This document shows positions 53,794-61,950 of a stretch of DNA of 64,000 bases, piece by piece (positions within the stretch are counted from its first letter, which is position 1; every line of letters starts with the position of its first letter). A program made the position numbers and the translations under genes. The notes beneath the pieces were generated by a model. It was given only the letters and a program-made list of their open reading frames with translations. It ran no database searches and was not told the origin of the DNA. This stretch comes from Flammeovirgaceae bacterium UBA2366 (GTDB lineage Bacteria > Bacteroidota > Bacteroidia > Cytophagales > Cyclobacteriaceae), in the NCBI GenBank assembly GCA_002344065.1, contig DDTK01000012.1, forward strand, positions 372,001 through 436,000, read 5' to 3'.

Positions 53794-53880
53794 CCGCTGA
53801 CGAAACTAATCAACATTAAGGTGTGAATGGAATGTGGACAAATACGTTCCACAAGGTTCCACGCCCCTTAAGCATTCGCC

Positions 53881-53888
53881 TATATTTG
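53881..53888 (+). promoter_or_regulatory. -7 box of a promoter ahead of parA
   Basis: TATATTTG matches TAnnTTTG exactly; a -33 box is poor (TTCC about 20 bases upstream). It lies just 2 bases before the hairpin at 53891, so the transcript would begin within or at that hairpin. Confidence 0.5.
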
Positions 53889-53890
53889 CA

Positions 53891-53924
53891 GTCCTGACGC
53901 CAACCCGTCAGGACTTATTTTTTT
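53891..53924 (+). terminator. intrinsic terminator between yidC and parA
   Basis: GTCCTGACG (53891-53899) and CGTCAGGAC (53906-53914) form a perfect 9-bp stem, loop CCAACC, followed by TTATTTTTTT. It ends the pyrG-yidC transcript, or acts as a 5' hairpin of the parA transcript. Confidence 0.8.
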
Positions 53925-53952
53925 AACGATTTAACTTCTTGTAGACGAAGGA

Positions 53953-54729
53953 ATGGGAAAGATCATCGCGATTGCTAATCAAAAAGGTGGCGTAGGCAAA
54001 ACCACATCGGCTATTAACCTGGCCGCCAGTCTTGCTGTGCTGGAACAAAAAACATTGCTGGTGGATGCCGACCCGCAAGCCAATTCGACCTCAGGATTAG
54101 GTATTAATCCCAAAGAAGTTGAAACCGGTTTGTACGAATGTATGATCGATGGTATTGACCCGCGCGAAGCCATCATCAAAAATGATCAGATCAAGTTTCT
54201 GGATATTCTTCCCTCGCATATTGATCTGGTTGGCGCTGAAGTTGAAATGGTAAGCATTGAAAGCCGTGAGGAAAAAATGCGCAATGCATTGGATAAGATT
54301 AAAGATGATTACGACTTTATTATCATCGATTGCTCCCCTTCCCTCGGACTGATTACCATTAACGCGCTCACCGCAGCCGATTCGGTAATTATTCCCGTTC
54401 AGTGTGAATACTTTGCTTTGGAAGGGCTTGGTAAGTTGCTGAACACCATTAAGATCATACAAACCCGGTTAAATCCGAGGTTAGAAATTGAAGGCATATT
54501 GTTAACGCTATACGATTCTAGAACCAGTTTGGGCAATCAGGTGGTGGAAGAAGTTCGTACCCATTTCAGTAAGATGACTTTCCAAACCATCATTCCGCGA
54601 AACGTTAAACTCAGCGAATCGCCAAGTTTTGGTTTGCCCGTAATTGTGCATGATGCAGAAAGTAAAGGATCTATTAGCTACCTCAATCTGGCACATGAAG
54701 TAATTGACAAAAATACCGTATTGAAATGA
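53953..54729 (+). CDS. parA: chromosome-partitioning ATPase ParA (Soj)
   Basis: 258 residues. Deviant Walker A NQKGGVGKTTSAINLA, switch regions LLVDADPQANSTSG and FIIIDCSPSLGLITINAL, PVQCEYFALEGL. Forms nucleoid-bound dimers that move ParB-parS complexes. No N-terminal HTH, so it is the chromosomal Soj-like type and not the plasmid type that represses its own promoter. Overlaps parB by 4 bases (ATGA). Confidence 0.97.
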   Translation: MGKIIAIANQKGGVGKTTSAINLAASLAVLEQKTLLVDADPQANSTSGLGINPKEVETGLYECMIDGIDPREAIIKNDQIKFLDILPSHIDLVGAEVEMVSIESREEKMRNALDKIKDDYDFIIIDCSPSLGLITINALTAADSVIIPVQCEYFALEGLGKLLNTIKIIQTRLNPRLEIEGILLTLYDSRTSLGNQVVEEVRTHFSKMTFQTIIPRNVKLSESPSFGLPVIVHDAESKGSISYLNLAHEVIDKNTVLK

Positions 54730-55622
54730 GTAAAAAGAAAGCATTAGGAAGAGGCTTGAATGCCCTGCTGAGCGACAGTGAAAGTGAAGAACGGCTGGAA
54801 TCCGATCTTCCGGTTGTCCATCCCTCCCCTTCCGGAAGCATTGCCGAAATTCCAATTGGTCAGATTGAAGTAAACCCGTTTCAGCCGCGTACTCATTTTG
54901 ATAAAGAGTCTTTGCAAGAATTGGCTGAGTCAATTAAAGTGCATGGCATCATCCAGCCGATAACGGTTCGCAGATTAGCCCGCGATCAATATCAACTTAT
55001 TTCCGGTGAGCGAAGGTTCCAGGCCTCACAACTGGCCGGGTTAAAAACCATACCCGCCTATGTGCGTTCAGCCGATGACCAGCAGATGCTGGAAATGGCG
55101 CTGATTGAAAACATACAACGTGAAAACCTGAATGCCATAGAAATTGCGTTAAGTTATCAGCGGCTGATTTCAGAGTGTAACCTTAATCAGGAGCAACTCG
55201 GGGAACGTGTTGGAAAAAACAGGGCGACCGTAACCAATTATCTTCGACTGCTTAAGCTTCCGCCTGATGTTCAGATTGCTGTTCGCGATAATAAAATCAC
55301 CATGGGGCATGCCCGTGCCATCATTAATGTTGAAAACCCGGACCAACAGTTATTTATCTTCAAAAAAATATTATCAGAAGATCTTTCCGTTCGAAAAGTA
55401 GAGGAACTGGTACGATCGCTCGGTGAACAAGCCGGTACACAGGGTAAAGCTGGCACTCCAGTTTCCGGTAATCGTGAAATTTCTAACCTACAATCCCAAC
55501 TTTCATCACACTTTGGCACTCGTGTTGTTGTGAAAAGTGACGGCAAGAAGGGCGAGATTAAAATCCCATTCCTGTCGGTAGAAGATTTGAACCGGATATT
55601 GGACATTCTGAAGATGCATTAA
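54726..55622 (+). CDS. parB: chromosome-partitioning protein ParB (Spo0J)
   Basis: 298 residues. A short ParA-activating N-terminus (KKKALGRGLNALLSD), the CTPase/clamp domain (about 38-125: GQIEVNPFQPR, SGERRFQASQLAG, ENIQRENLNAIE), HTH domain (about 140-210: QEQLGERVGKNRATVTNYLRLL) and a C-terminal dimerisation domain. Binds parS and spreads as a CTP-gated clamp. I found no convincing parS in the window, though it is expected within the origin region. Confidence 0.97.
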   Translation: MSKKKALGRGLNALLSDSESEERLESDLPVVHPSPSGSIAEIPIGQIEVNPFQPRTHFDKESLQELAESIKVHGIIQPITVRRLARDQYQLISGERRFQASQLAGLKTIPAYVRSADDQQMLEMALIENIQRENLNAIEIALSYQRLISECNLNQEQLGERVGKNRATVTNYLRLLKLPPDVQIAVRDNKITMGHARAIINVENPDQQLFIFKKILSEDLSVRKVEELVRSLGEQAGTQGKAGTPVSGNREISNLQSQLSSHFGTRVVVKSDGKKGEIKIPFLSVEDLNRILDILKMH

Positions 55623-55656
55623 TTCCGGTACCTTTGCACGAGGCGTTTAAACCGGT

Positions 55657-56229
55657 ATGAAAAGACTTTTAGTATTACTTTTTTTTTGCTTCCAGATAAG
55701 CGCCTTTGCCCAGCGCGATACCGTGTTGCTGTCACCTCAAGAGCGGGATACCGTGATACTTAATTCGTATGCCCAACGGTATAATCCAAAAAAAGCCTTG
55801 CTCTATGCTGCTGTGCTTCCCGGTCTTGGACAAGTGTATACCAAAAAATACTGGAAGCTCCCGCTCGTTTATGGAGGCATAATAGCAACCGGATATGCAA
55901 TAAATCTTTATCAGGATGGGTATCAACTATACCGTGGGGAGTTATTTTACAACCTTGAAAATGGTATCGGTGAAAGTGGTTTTAATCCGAATACGGGATT
56001 TACCACAGCTCAGTTGCGAACCATTACCGATCGCTACAGGCGTGAACGGGACTTTATGATCATTGTAATGATCGGGGTGTATGTATTGCAGATGATCGAT
56101 GCCCATGTAGATGCACACCTGAAAGAATTTGATCTGAATCCAAACCTTCATGTTCGCATTGAGCCCGCCTTCCGAAATGAAATGCTTACCGGGCAAACCG
56201 GAGGGCTATCTCTAAAGCTTCGGTTTTAA
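55657..56229 (+). CDS. DUF5683-family membrane protein
   Basis: 190 residues. Signal sequence ending in SAFAQRDTV, then KALLYAAVLPGLGQVYTKKYWKLPLVYGG, the diagnostic DUF5683 segment, with one or two membrane helices and HVDAHLKEFDLN. Function unknown. In Bacteroidota it recurs between parB and dapB/lepB, as here, so the position itself supports the assignment. A TACCTTTG box at 55629-55636 may give it its own promoter. Confidence 0.87.
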   Translation: MKRLLVLLFFCFQISAFAQRDTVLLSPQERDTVILNSYAQRYNPKKALLYAAVLPGLGQVYTKKYWKLPLVYGGIIATGYAINLYQDGYQLYRGELFYNLENGIGESGFNPNTGFTTAQLRTITDRYRRERDFMIIVMIGVYVLQMIDAHVDAHLKEFDLNPNLHVRIEPAFRNEMLTGQTGGLSLKLRF

Positions 56230-56258
56230 CTCCATTATTTTAAGCGATAACCTGTATA

Positions 56259-56289
56259 CTTGTATCCCCTTAGGGGATAAATAGTTTTG
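56259..56289 (+). promoter_or_regulatory. dapB promoter with an internal palindrome
   Basis: CTTG (56259-56262), 19-base spacer, TAGTTTTG (56282-56289) fit the Bacteroidota consensus. The spacer contains the perfect palindrome TATCCCC-TTA-GGGGATA (56263-56279), a likely operator between the two promoter boxes. Confidence 0.6.
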
Positions 56290-56308
56290 CATTTCGTATT
56301 GAAATATT

Positions 56309-57016
56309 ATGAAAATTCTTCTACTGGGTTACGGAAAAATGGGAAAGATCATTGAGCAGATCGCCCTGGAACGCGGACACGAAATAGTTGGGAAGATTAG
56401 CTCACAGAATCGGCATGAGTTGAAATCCGTAAGAGCCGATGTAGCCATCGAGTTTTCAAAACCTGAGGCTGCCTACGAAAATGTCAAATTCTGCCTTGAA
56501 AACACTATTCCTGTTGCCTGTGGCACCACCGGATGGCTGGAGCAAAAGCCTGAGATTGAAAAACTTACACAAAGCTGTAATGGAACATTCTTTTATGCGT
56601 CTAATTTCAGCGTTGGCGTAAATATATTTTTCAAGCTTAACGAGTACCTGGCATCGATGATGAATACCCATAAGGAGTATACTGTGCACATAGATGAAAT
56701 TCATCATACCGGAAAAAAAGATGCACCGAGCGGTACAGCCATTACCCTGGCTGAAGGAATTCTCAACCAAATTCCCTACCTGAAGAAATGGGTAAAGGAA
56801 AAATCAGATAGTCCGGAGGAGTTGCCGATCAGTTCGTTTCGGATTGACGACATACCGGGAACACACCTGATCAAATTCGCCTCCGCTATTGATGATATTG
56901 AAATACGGCACACAGCCCATTCACGCGAAGGTTTTGCAAGAGGAGCTGTGCAGGTGGCTGAGTGGTTACCCGGTAAAAAAGGAGTACTCTCCATGGAAGA
57001 TTTTTTACAATTCTGA
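56309..57016 (+). CDS. dapB: 4-hydroxy-tetrahydrodipicolinate reductase
   Basis: 235 residues, on the short side for the family. Lysine/diaminopimelate pathway reductase. LLGYGKMGKIIE is the dinucleotide-binding loop, ACGTTGWLE and FSVGVNIF follow, and EIHHTGKKDAPSGTAI contains the catalytic His and Lys and the substrate loop. Diaminopimelate also supplies peptidoglycan, in keeping with the neighbouring cell-envelope genes. Promoter with palindrome directly upstream. Confidence 0.96.
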   Translation: MKILLLGYGKMGKIIEQIALERGHEIVGKISSQNRHELKSVRADVAIEFSKPEAAYENVKFCLENTIPVACGTTGWLEQKPEIEKLTQSCNGTFFYASNFSVGVNIFFKLNEYLASMMNTHKEYTVHIDEIHHTGKKDAPSGTAITLAEGILNQIPYLKKWVKEKSDSPEELPISSFRIDDIPGTHLIKFASAIDDIEIRHTAHSREGFARGAVQVAEWLPGKKGVLSMEDFLQF

Positions 57017-57057
57017 TTGATAATACCTTATTTGCAGGCTTTTAAAACAAACGAAAC

Positions 57058-58524
57058 GTGAACGCAATACTTCTTACCTTCTTAGTGATCAGACTGGGTG
57101 TTACCGTAGGGTACTGGAAACTTTTTGAAAAAGCCGGTATTGCTGGCTGGAAATCTCTAATCCCTTTCTATTCAGAATTTATACTGATGAAGGATATTGT
57201 AGGAAAACCAACCTGGTGGTTTATCTACCTGATTATTCCGGTAGTAAATTTCTTTGCCTACTATGTTTTGATTTTTGAAGTGTTAAGATGTTACGGAAAG
57301 AATTCTTTATGGAGCCAGATACTGATCATCTTTACAGGATTCTTCTATCTCATCTATCTGGGTTTCAGCCCATCAGCAAAATACCTGGGCAAATTTGATC
57401 AACTTCCCGCTGAGGAAAAGAAATCGGTTTTAACAGAATGGACAGAAGCTATCACCTTCGCAGTGGTTGCCGCCACACTTATCCGATGGTTGATTATGGA
57501 AGCCTATACCATACCCACACCCTCCATGGAGAATTCACTACTGGTGGGTGATTTCCTTTTTGTGAGCAAGTTCCACTATGGAACACGCACCCCAAAAACA
57601 CCCTTGCAACTTCCGTTAACACACCAAAAAATATGGTTTACTGAAATCCCGTCTTACCTGGATTGGGTGCAACTCCCCCAATATCGATTGCCGGGTATCA
57701 GTGAAGTGAAGCATGGTGATGTGGTCGTATTTAATATTCCGCCCAAGCGATTGAATGAAAACAAGGACTATCCAGTTGACCTCAAAACAAATTACATCAA
57801 GCGGTGCGTGGCGGCAGCCGGAGAAACACTGCAGATCACAGACCGAAAAATACTGGTTAACGGACAGGAATTGAAAGACCATGCGCTGGTACAATGGAGT
57901 TATAAGATTTCAGCCACCGGAATTATAAATGAACGGAACCTGGATAAGTTAGGTATAGGCGCAGAAGATTACCAGGTTCTGGGCCGGCCAGATGAGAGCA
58001 CAGTGGAGTACATCATGTGGTTGACCGCGGCTACGGCAGACGAAATGAAGGGCCTGCCGTACATAAAATCCGTTACCCGGGAAGAACATGAATTCGCTGC
58101 AGGCATATTCCCCTTCTCAGAATACTATGGGTACGGTGCAGGGACGGAAAACAATTTTAAATGGAACCTGGATAATTTTGGTCCGCTTTGGGTTCCGAAA
58201 CGTGGGGAGACGATCACACTGAACGACTCTACGCTGGCCCTTTATGGATACATCATCACCGCTTACGATCACCAAAGCGATGCAAAAATCGTAAATAAAA
58301 AATTACAGATAAACGGGCAAGAGGTTACATCCTATACCTTCAATCAAAATTATTACTTCATGATGGGCGATAATCGGCATAACTCCCTGGACTCCCGGTA
58401 CTGGGGTTTTGTTCCGGAGGATCACATCGTAGGTAAAGGGTTTTTCATCTGGCTATCCATCGATCCAAATCAGAAATTCCTGAACAAAATTCGCTGGAAG
58501 AGATTTTTTAAGATGATTGAGTGA
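57058..58524 (+). CDS. lepB: signal peptidase I with N-terminal membrane extension
   Basis: 488 residues from a GTG start, much longer than the usual 200-320. The first ~125 residues hold about four hydrophobic segments (FLVIRLGVTVGYWKLFEKAG, WWFIYLIIPVVNFFAYYVLI) of DUF5684-like character, followed by the peptidase: a membrane helix (AITFAVVAATLIRWLI), catalytic Ser in PTPSMENSL, catalytic Lys in YIKRCVAAAGE, and GDNRHNSLDSRYWG near the end. A large insertion separates the Lys and the GDN box. Releases exported proteins from the inner membrane. Last gene of the parA-parB-DUF5683-dapB-lepB run. Confidence 0.95.
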   Translation: MNAILLTFLVIRLGVTVGYWKLFEKAGIAGWKSLIPFYSEFILMKDIVGKPTWWFIYLIIPVVNFFAYYVLIFEVLRCYGKNSLWSQILIIFTGFFYLIYLGFSPSAKYLGKFDQLPAEEKKSVLTEWTEAITFAVVAATLIRWLIMEAYTIPTPSMENSLLVGDFLFVSKFHYGTRTPKTPLQLPLTHQKIWFTEIPSYLDWVQLPQYRLPGISEVKHGDVVVFNIPPKRLNENKDYPVDLKTNYIKRCVAAAGETLQITDRKILVNGQELKDHALVQWSYKISATGIINERNLDKLGIGAEDYQVLGRPDESTVEYIMWLTAATADEMKGLPYIKSVTREEHEFAAGIFPFSEYYGYGAGTENNFKWNLDNFGPLWVPKRGETITLNDSTLALYGYIITAYDHQSDAKIVNKKLQINGQEVTSYTFNQNYYFMMGDNRHNSLDSRYWGFVPEDHIVGKGFFIWLSIDPNQKFLNKIRWKRFFKMIE

Positions 58525-58683
58525 TTCTAATTCACCCAAAGTAAGTTCAAAGGTGATCAACAACACTATGGCTCAACAACACCTTGACCAGATCGCCTCA
58601 TACCGAAGATTGGAATCAACTTAAACAGCATTCATTAAATCAAGGTTTCTGCCCGGAGAATCCATTGCGCTCAAGCACTAAAA

Positions 58684-58742
58684 TTACCTAAACTTGTATA
58701 ATACATCATTAGGTAATATATTTTACCTATATTTGTATAATA
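58684..58742 (+). promoter_or_regulatory. operator-like repeat cluster and promoter of the ATPase gene
   Basis: TTACCTAA (58684-58691) and TTAGGTAA (58709-58716) are perfect inverted repeats; a third half site TTACCTA is at 58723-58729. TTGTATAATA occurs twice (58694-58703 and 58733-58742). TATATTTG (58728-58735) is a -7 box 6 bases before the ATG, so the mRNA is probably leaderless. The region 58525-58683 shows nothing else I can support. Confidence 0.6.
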
Positions 58743-59872
58743 TGATTCACAATCCATTTAAAGTTGGTGAATTGGTGGCGGGCGATCCGTTCTGCAACCG
58801 CACAAAGGAGATCAACCGGATTCGCAACGCCTTTTTGGATAGTCAGAATATTATACTCATCTCCCCCAGAAGGTGGGGTAAAAGTTCATTGGTTCAGGAG
58901 GTAGTCCGTATGGTAGATAAAAACGCTATCATCATAATGATAGACTGCTTTGGTATTACTTCCAGCGAGCAATTTCTTGAAAGCTACCTCACCGAATTGC
59001 TAAAGGCCTCCAGTACCCTGTACAGTAAGACAGCGGATATGGTCAAGAAATTCGCAAGCTCAATTTCGCCCTACATATCTTACTCCTATGGGCCTAACGA
59101 AGAAATCAAGTTTGGCATTAATATCCCATCCGAAGAATTTGATCCTGTTGTTATTCTTGGGATGGCGGCAAAAATCGGAAAGGATAAAAAACTTCCTGTA
59201 GTTGTATGCGTTGATGAGTTTCAGAAAATTTCGGAGTGGAAGGGTGGAGAGGCCTTTCTTGAACAATTAAGATCTGTCTGGCAGAAACATGCTAATGTTT
59301 GCTACTGCCTGTACGGAAGTAAACGTCACCTGATGAACAAATTGTTCAACGATTCTTCTAAACCCTTTTTCCGATTTGGAGAGAATATATTTCTGGAACG
59401 AATTCCAACACCAGAATGGATTAGTTTTATCCAAAAGCAATTCAAACGCACCAACAAGAAGGTCTCGAAAGAAATCGCGCAGCAGATAGTGGAATTGGTA
59501 CACGGTCACTCCTACTATGTTCAGTACCTGTCCCGGCTCTGCTGGGCCAACACACCCCACGAATTAACAGAAGCCATGCTGATGGAGAGCTATGAGGAGT
59601 ACCTTAATGACCACCAGGCGATGTTCAGAAAGCAAACCGAGGGACTTACAGCTTACCAGGTAAACTATATTAAAGCAGTTTTAAATCAAGAAAAGCAACT
59701 CACATCAACGCATGTTCTTAAAACCTATAAGCTAGGTTCACCTGGCAATATAAAAAGGATTGAAACATCACTTCAAGACAGCGAAATCATCGATCTTTTT
59801 ACAGGCACTGTAATCTTTACCGAACCCTTCTTCGAAGTATTGTTCCGCAGATATTTTATGCGACATGACTAG
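58742..59872 (+). CDS. archaeal-type AAA ATPase (ATPase_2 family)
   Basis: 376 residues from the ATG at 58742. The N-terminal FKVGELVAGDPFCNRTKEI is the typical entry of this family, Walker A SPRRWGKSSL (41-50), Walker B VVVCVDEFQ (153-160), a sensor-like YGSKRHLM, and a C-terminal winged-helix part (LTAYQVNYIKAVLNQ, LGSPGNIKRIETSL). Such STAND-like NTPases are widespread, variable between strains and mostly of unknown role; some have been linked to defence or to mobile elements. It stands alone behind a repeat-rich promoter. The longer open frame from 58694 would run through the operator and is rejected. Confidence 0.85.
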   Translation: MIHNPFKVGELVAGDPFCNRTKEINRIRNAFLDSQNIILISPRRWGKSSLVQEVVRMVDKNAIIIMIDCFGITSSEQFLESYLTELLKASSTLYSKTADMVKKFASSISPYISYSYGPNEEIKFGINIPSEEFDPVVILGMAAKIGKDKKLPVVVCVDEFQKISEWKGGEAFLEQLRSVWQKHANVCYCLYGSKRHLMNKLFNDSSKPFFRFGENIFLERIPTPEWISFIQKQFKRTNKKVSKEIAQQIVELVHGHSYYVQYLSRLCWANTPHELTEAMLMESYEEYLNDHQAMFRKQTEGLTAYQVNYIKAVLNQEKQLTSTHVLKTYKLGSPGNIKRIETSLQDSEIIDLFTGTVIFTEPFFEVLFRRYFMRHD

Positions 59873-59879
59873 AGTAGTG

Positions 59880-59985
59880 TCCGGTTGCGCGTTGCGGGAT
59901 ACGGGTTACACGTTTCGAGTTACGGGTTAGCTGGTAACTGATTTTTTTTCTGAAACCCAACCCTCGAAATACAAACCCGAACCTC
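59880..59985. repeat. low-complexity degenerate repeat region
   Basis: GCGTTGCGGGATACGGGTTACACGTTTCGAGTTACGGGTT shows degenerate ~10-base G/T-rich units after the ATPase stop; after a T-run the complementary type follows (ACCCAACCCTCGAAATACAAACCCGAACCTCG). Same style as the repeats in the trp operon. Confidence 0.6.
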
Positions 59986-59989
59986 GTTC

Positions 59990-60652
59990 TCACCAATCAA
60001 TTTCCTTTAGCCCATTATTTTTCAAATACTCATTGGTCTTGCTGAAGTGTCGGCACCCAAAGAATCCCCGATCGGCAGAGAAGGGTGATGGATGCGCAGA
60101 CATCAATACCAGGTGTTTCGTTCGATCAATAACCTCGCCCTTCTTTTGGGCATAAGCGCCCCAAAGCAGAAATACGACATTTGTTTTTTCGTCTGATATT
60201 TTTCTGATTACCACATCGGTAAACATTTCCCAGCCCTTGTTCTGATGCGAACCTGGTGAAGAAGCCCGAACAGTAAGGGTAGCATTTAACAACAATACGC
60301 CTTGCCTGGCCCAACGTTCCAAATTGCCCGAGGAAGGCATGGGTTTACCTAAATCCTGATGTATTTCCTTAAAGATATTCACCAATGAAGGTGGCATACG
60401 AATACCATCATGAACAGAAAAACAGAGCCCATTGGCCTGACCAGGACCATGGTAGGGATCCTGGCCGATAATTACCACCTTTACCTGGTCGAAGTCGCAG
60501 GCATCAAAAGCATTAAATATTTCCTTTCCGGGTGGATATACCGTTGCCGACTGATATTCAGACTTTACAAAGTCGGTTAATTCATGAAAGTATGGTTTTT
60601 CAAATTCCTGGCTCAGCCGCAATTTCCAGGAATGTGCTATTTTGACGTCCAT
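59990..60652 (-). CDS. ung: uracil-DNA glycosylase
   Basis: 220 residues, family 1. VVIIGQDPYHGPGQANGLCFSV has the catalytic Asp (about 65) and the water-activating loop; LLNATLTV is the uracil-recognition Asn; LMSAHPSPFSADRGFFG is the His/Leu-loop region. Removes uracil from DNA to start base-excision repair. Oriented against its neighbours. Confidence 0.98.
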   Translation of the reverse strand: MDVKIAHSWKLRLSQEFEKPYFHELTDFVKSEYQSATVYPPGKEIFNAFDACDFDQVKVVIIGQDPYHGPGQANGLCFSVHDGIRMPPSLVNIFKEIHQDLGKPMPSSGNLERWARQGVLLLNATLTVRASSPGSHQNKGWEMFTDVVIRKISDEKTNVVFLLWGAYAQKKGEVIDRTKHLVLMSAHPSPFSADRGFFGCRHFSKTNEYLKNNGLKEIDW

Positions 60653-60716
60653 TGGTCTATTTAAGGGAAAAATAAAATCGAATTTTCACTAAACATTTTT
60701 AATTACAAAAAATTAA

Positions 60717-60724
60717 TATTTTTG
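60717..60724 (+). promoter_or_regulatory. -7 promoter box ahead of apaG
   Basis: TATTTTTG fits TAnnTTTG, 5 bases before the apaG ATG, in an AT-rich stretch between divergent genes; no clean -33 box. Confidence 0.45.
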
Positions 60725-60729
60725 ATCGC

Positions 60730-61116
60730 ATGGTAACCGAAGTAACACAGGGAATACGCGTAACCGTTGAAACGGAGTATCAGCCGGCCTACTCCAGTCC
60801 GAGCCAATACCACTATGTGTTTACCTACAAGGTAACCATCGAAAACCAAAGTGAAAATACCATTCAACTGCTGCGCAGGCACTGGCATATTTCGGACGCG
60901 GGATTCTCCTCGCGTGAAGTTGAAGGAGAAGGTGTTGTGGGTCAGCAGCCAGTATTGGAGCCTGGTCAGGTGCACCAATATGTATCCGGTTGCAACCTTA
61001 AATCAGGAATAGGAAAAATGACCGGAACATACCTTATGGAGCGCGTGGTTGATGGCGCCCAGCTAACCATTATCATTCCGGAATTTGTGATGATCGCCCC
61101 AATCCGCCTGAATTGA
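60730..61116 (+). CDS. apaG: ApaG protein
   Basis: 128 residues, the usual size. Fibronectin-III-like beta sandwich: VTVETEYQPAYSSP, FTYKVTIENQSENTIQLLRRHW, the conserved GEGVVGQQPVLEPGQ and the C-terminal FVMIAPIRLN. The family influences Co2+ resistance and Ap4A-linked processes in E. coli; molecular role unclear. The stop is followed directly by the TTG start of the methyltransferase gene. Confidence 0.95.
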   Translation: MVTEVTQGIRVTVETEYQPAYSSPSQYHYVFTYKVTIENQSENTIQLLRRHWHISDAGFSSREVEGEGVVGQQPVLEPGQVHQYVSGCNLKSGIGKMTGTYLMERVVDGAQLTIIIPEFVMIAPIRLN

Positions 61117-61893
61117 TTGTCTGCTTTTTTTAAGATAAAAACCTATTTCAACTACTGGCTTGATGCTGTTGATGAGCACTCCTTACATGCTCCTTTCCTA
61201 TTCGATTTTTATACCAAGATTATTAAGCGGGAAGTTATTGATGTGCCCTTAATCGAATCGCTGCGAAAGCAACTATCAAACGATCATCGTTCATTAGCGG
61301 TGGAAGATTTTGGTGCCGGATCAAAACACGCTTCGGGTGATAAACGAAAGATCAGCGACATCGCCAAATTAAGTCTGAGTGATGCAAAATTTTCAACCCT
61401 GTACAGCAGGATTGCGGAATACGCTAAAGCTAAAACCATCGTTGAATTGGGTACTTCGCTGGGCATCAATACACTCTATCTGGCACGGCAGCCCCAAGCG
61501 AAAGTTTACACGTTTGAAGGCTCCGCTTCCATTGCGGAAATAGCTTCCATTAGTTTTGAGTTTGGCGGTGCCAAAAATATTGAGCTGATTATTGGTAATC
61601 TGGACACAACCCTTTACTCAACATTATCGCGCATTCCTAAAATTGACCTTGTATTTATGGATGCTAACCATCGTTATGAACCTACCCTACGCTACTTTGA
61701 CTCCTTACTGGGCCGATCCCATGACAAAACCATTTTTATACTAGACGATATTCATGACACACCTGAAATGGAAAAAGCATGGAATGAACTTAAGAAACAT
61801 CCGTTGGTCTATACCAGTGCCGATTTGTTCCGGTGTGGCATTTTATTTCTTGATCCATCACTAAACAAACAACACGTTGTATTACAGTTTTAG
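61117..61893 (+). CDS. class I SAM-dependent methyltransferase
   Basis: 258 residues starting at a TTG directly after the apaG stop, so translation is probably coupled. An unusual N-terminal helical part (about 1-90) precedes the Rossmann fold: TIVELGTSLGINTLYLA (SAM-binding loop I), AKVYTFEGS, IDLVFMDANHRYEPTLRYF and IFILDDIHDTPEME. The pattern resembles the O-methyltransferase family 3/24 group. The substrate is unknown. Confidence 0.85.
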   Translation: MSAFFKIKTYFNYWLDAVDEHSLHAPFLFDFYTKIIKREVIDVPLIESLRKQLSNDHRSLAVEDFGAGSKHASGDKRKISDIAKLSLSDAKFSTLYSRIAEYAKAKTIVELGTSLGINTLYLARQPQAKVYTFEGSASIAEIASISFEFGGAKNIELIIGNLDTTLYSTLSRIPKIDLVFMDANHRYEPTLRYFDSLLGRSHDKTIFILDDIHDTPEMEKAWNELKKHPLVYTSADLFRCGILFLDPSLNKQHVVLQF

Positions 61894-61895
61894 GC

Positions 61896-61926
61896 GTTGG
61901 AATAGCCTTAAATACCGCTATTTTTG
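61896..61926 (+). promoter_or_regulatory. probable promoter of the coiled-coil protein gene
   Basis: GTTG (61896-61899), 19-base spacer, TATTTTTG (61919-61926); both boxes fit the Bacteroidota consensus with one mismatch in the first. Confidence 0.55.
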
Positions 61927-61950
61927 CACCATCATAAATTCTACCCTCCT

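Noticed and set aside
58568..58624. Eighteen-codon frame MAQQHLDQIASYRRLEST between lepB and the ATPase gene
   Set aside because: Too short, no ribosome-binding or promoter signal and no recognisable similarity.
58694..58741. Upstream extension of the ATPase (MYNTSLGNIF...)
   Set aside because: These codons run through the operator repeats and the -7 box; the ATG at 58742 opens the conserved FKVGELV segment.
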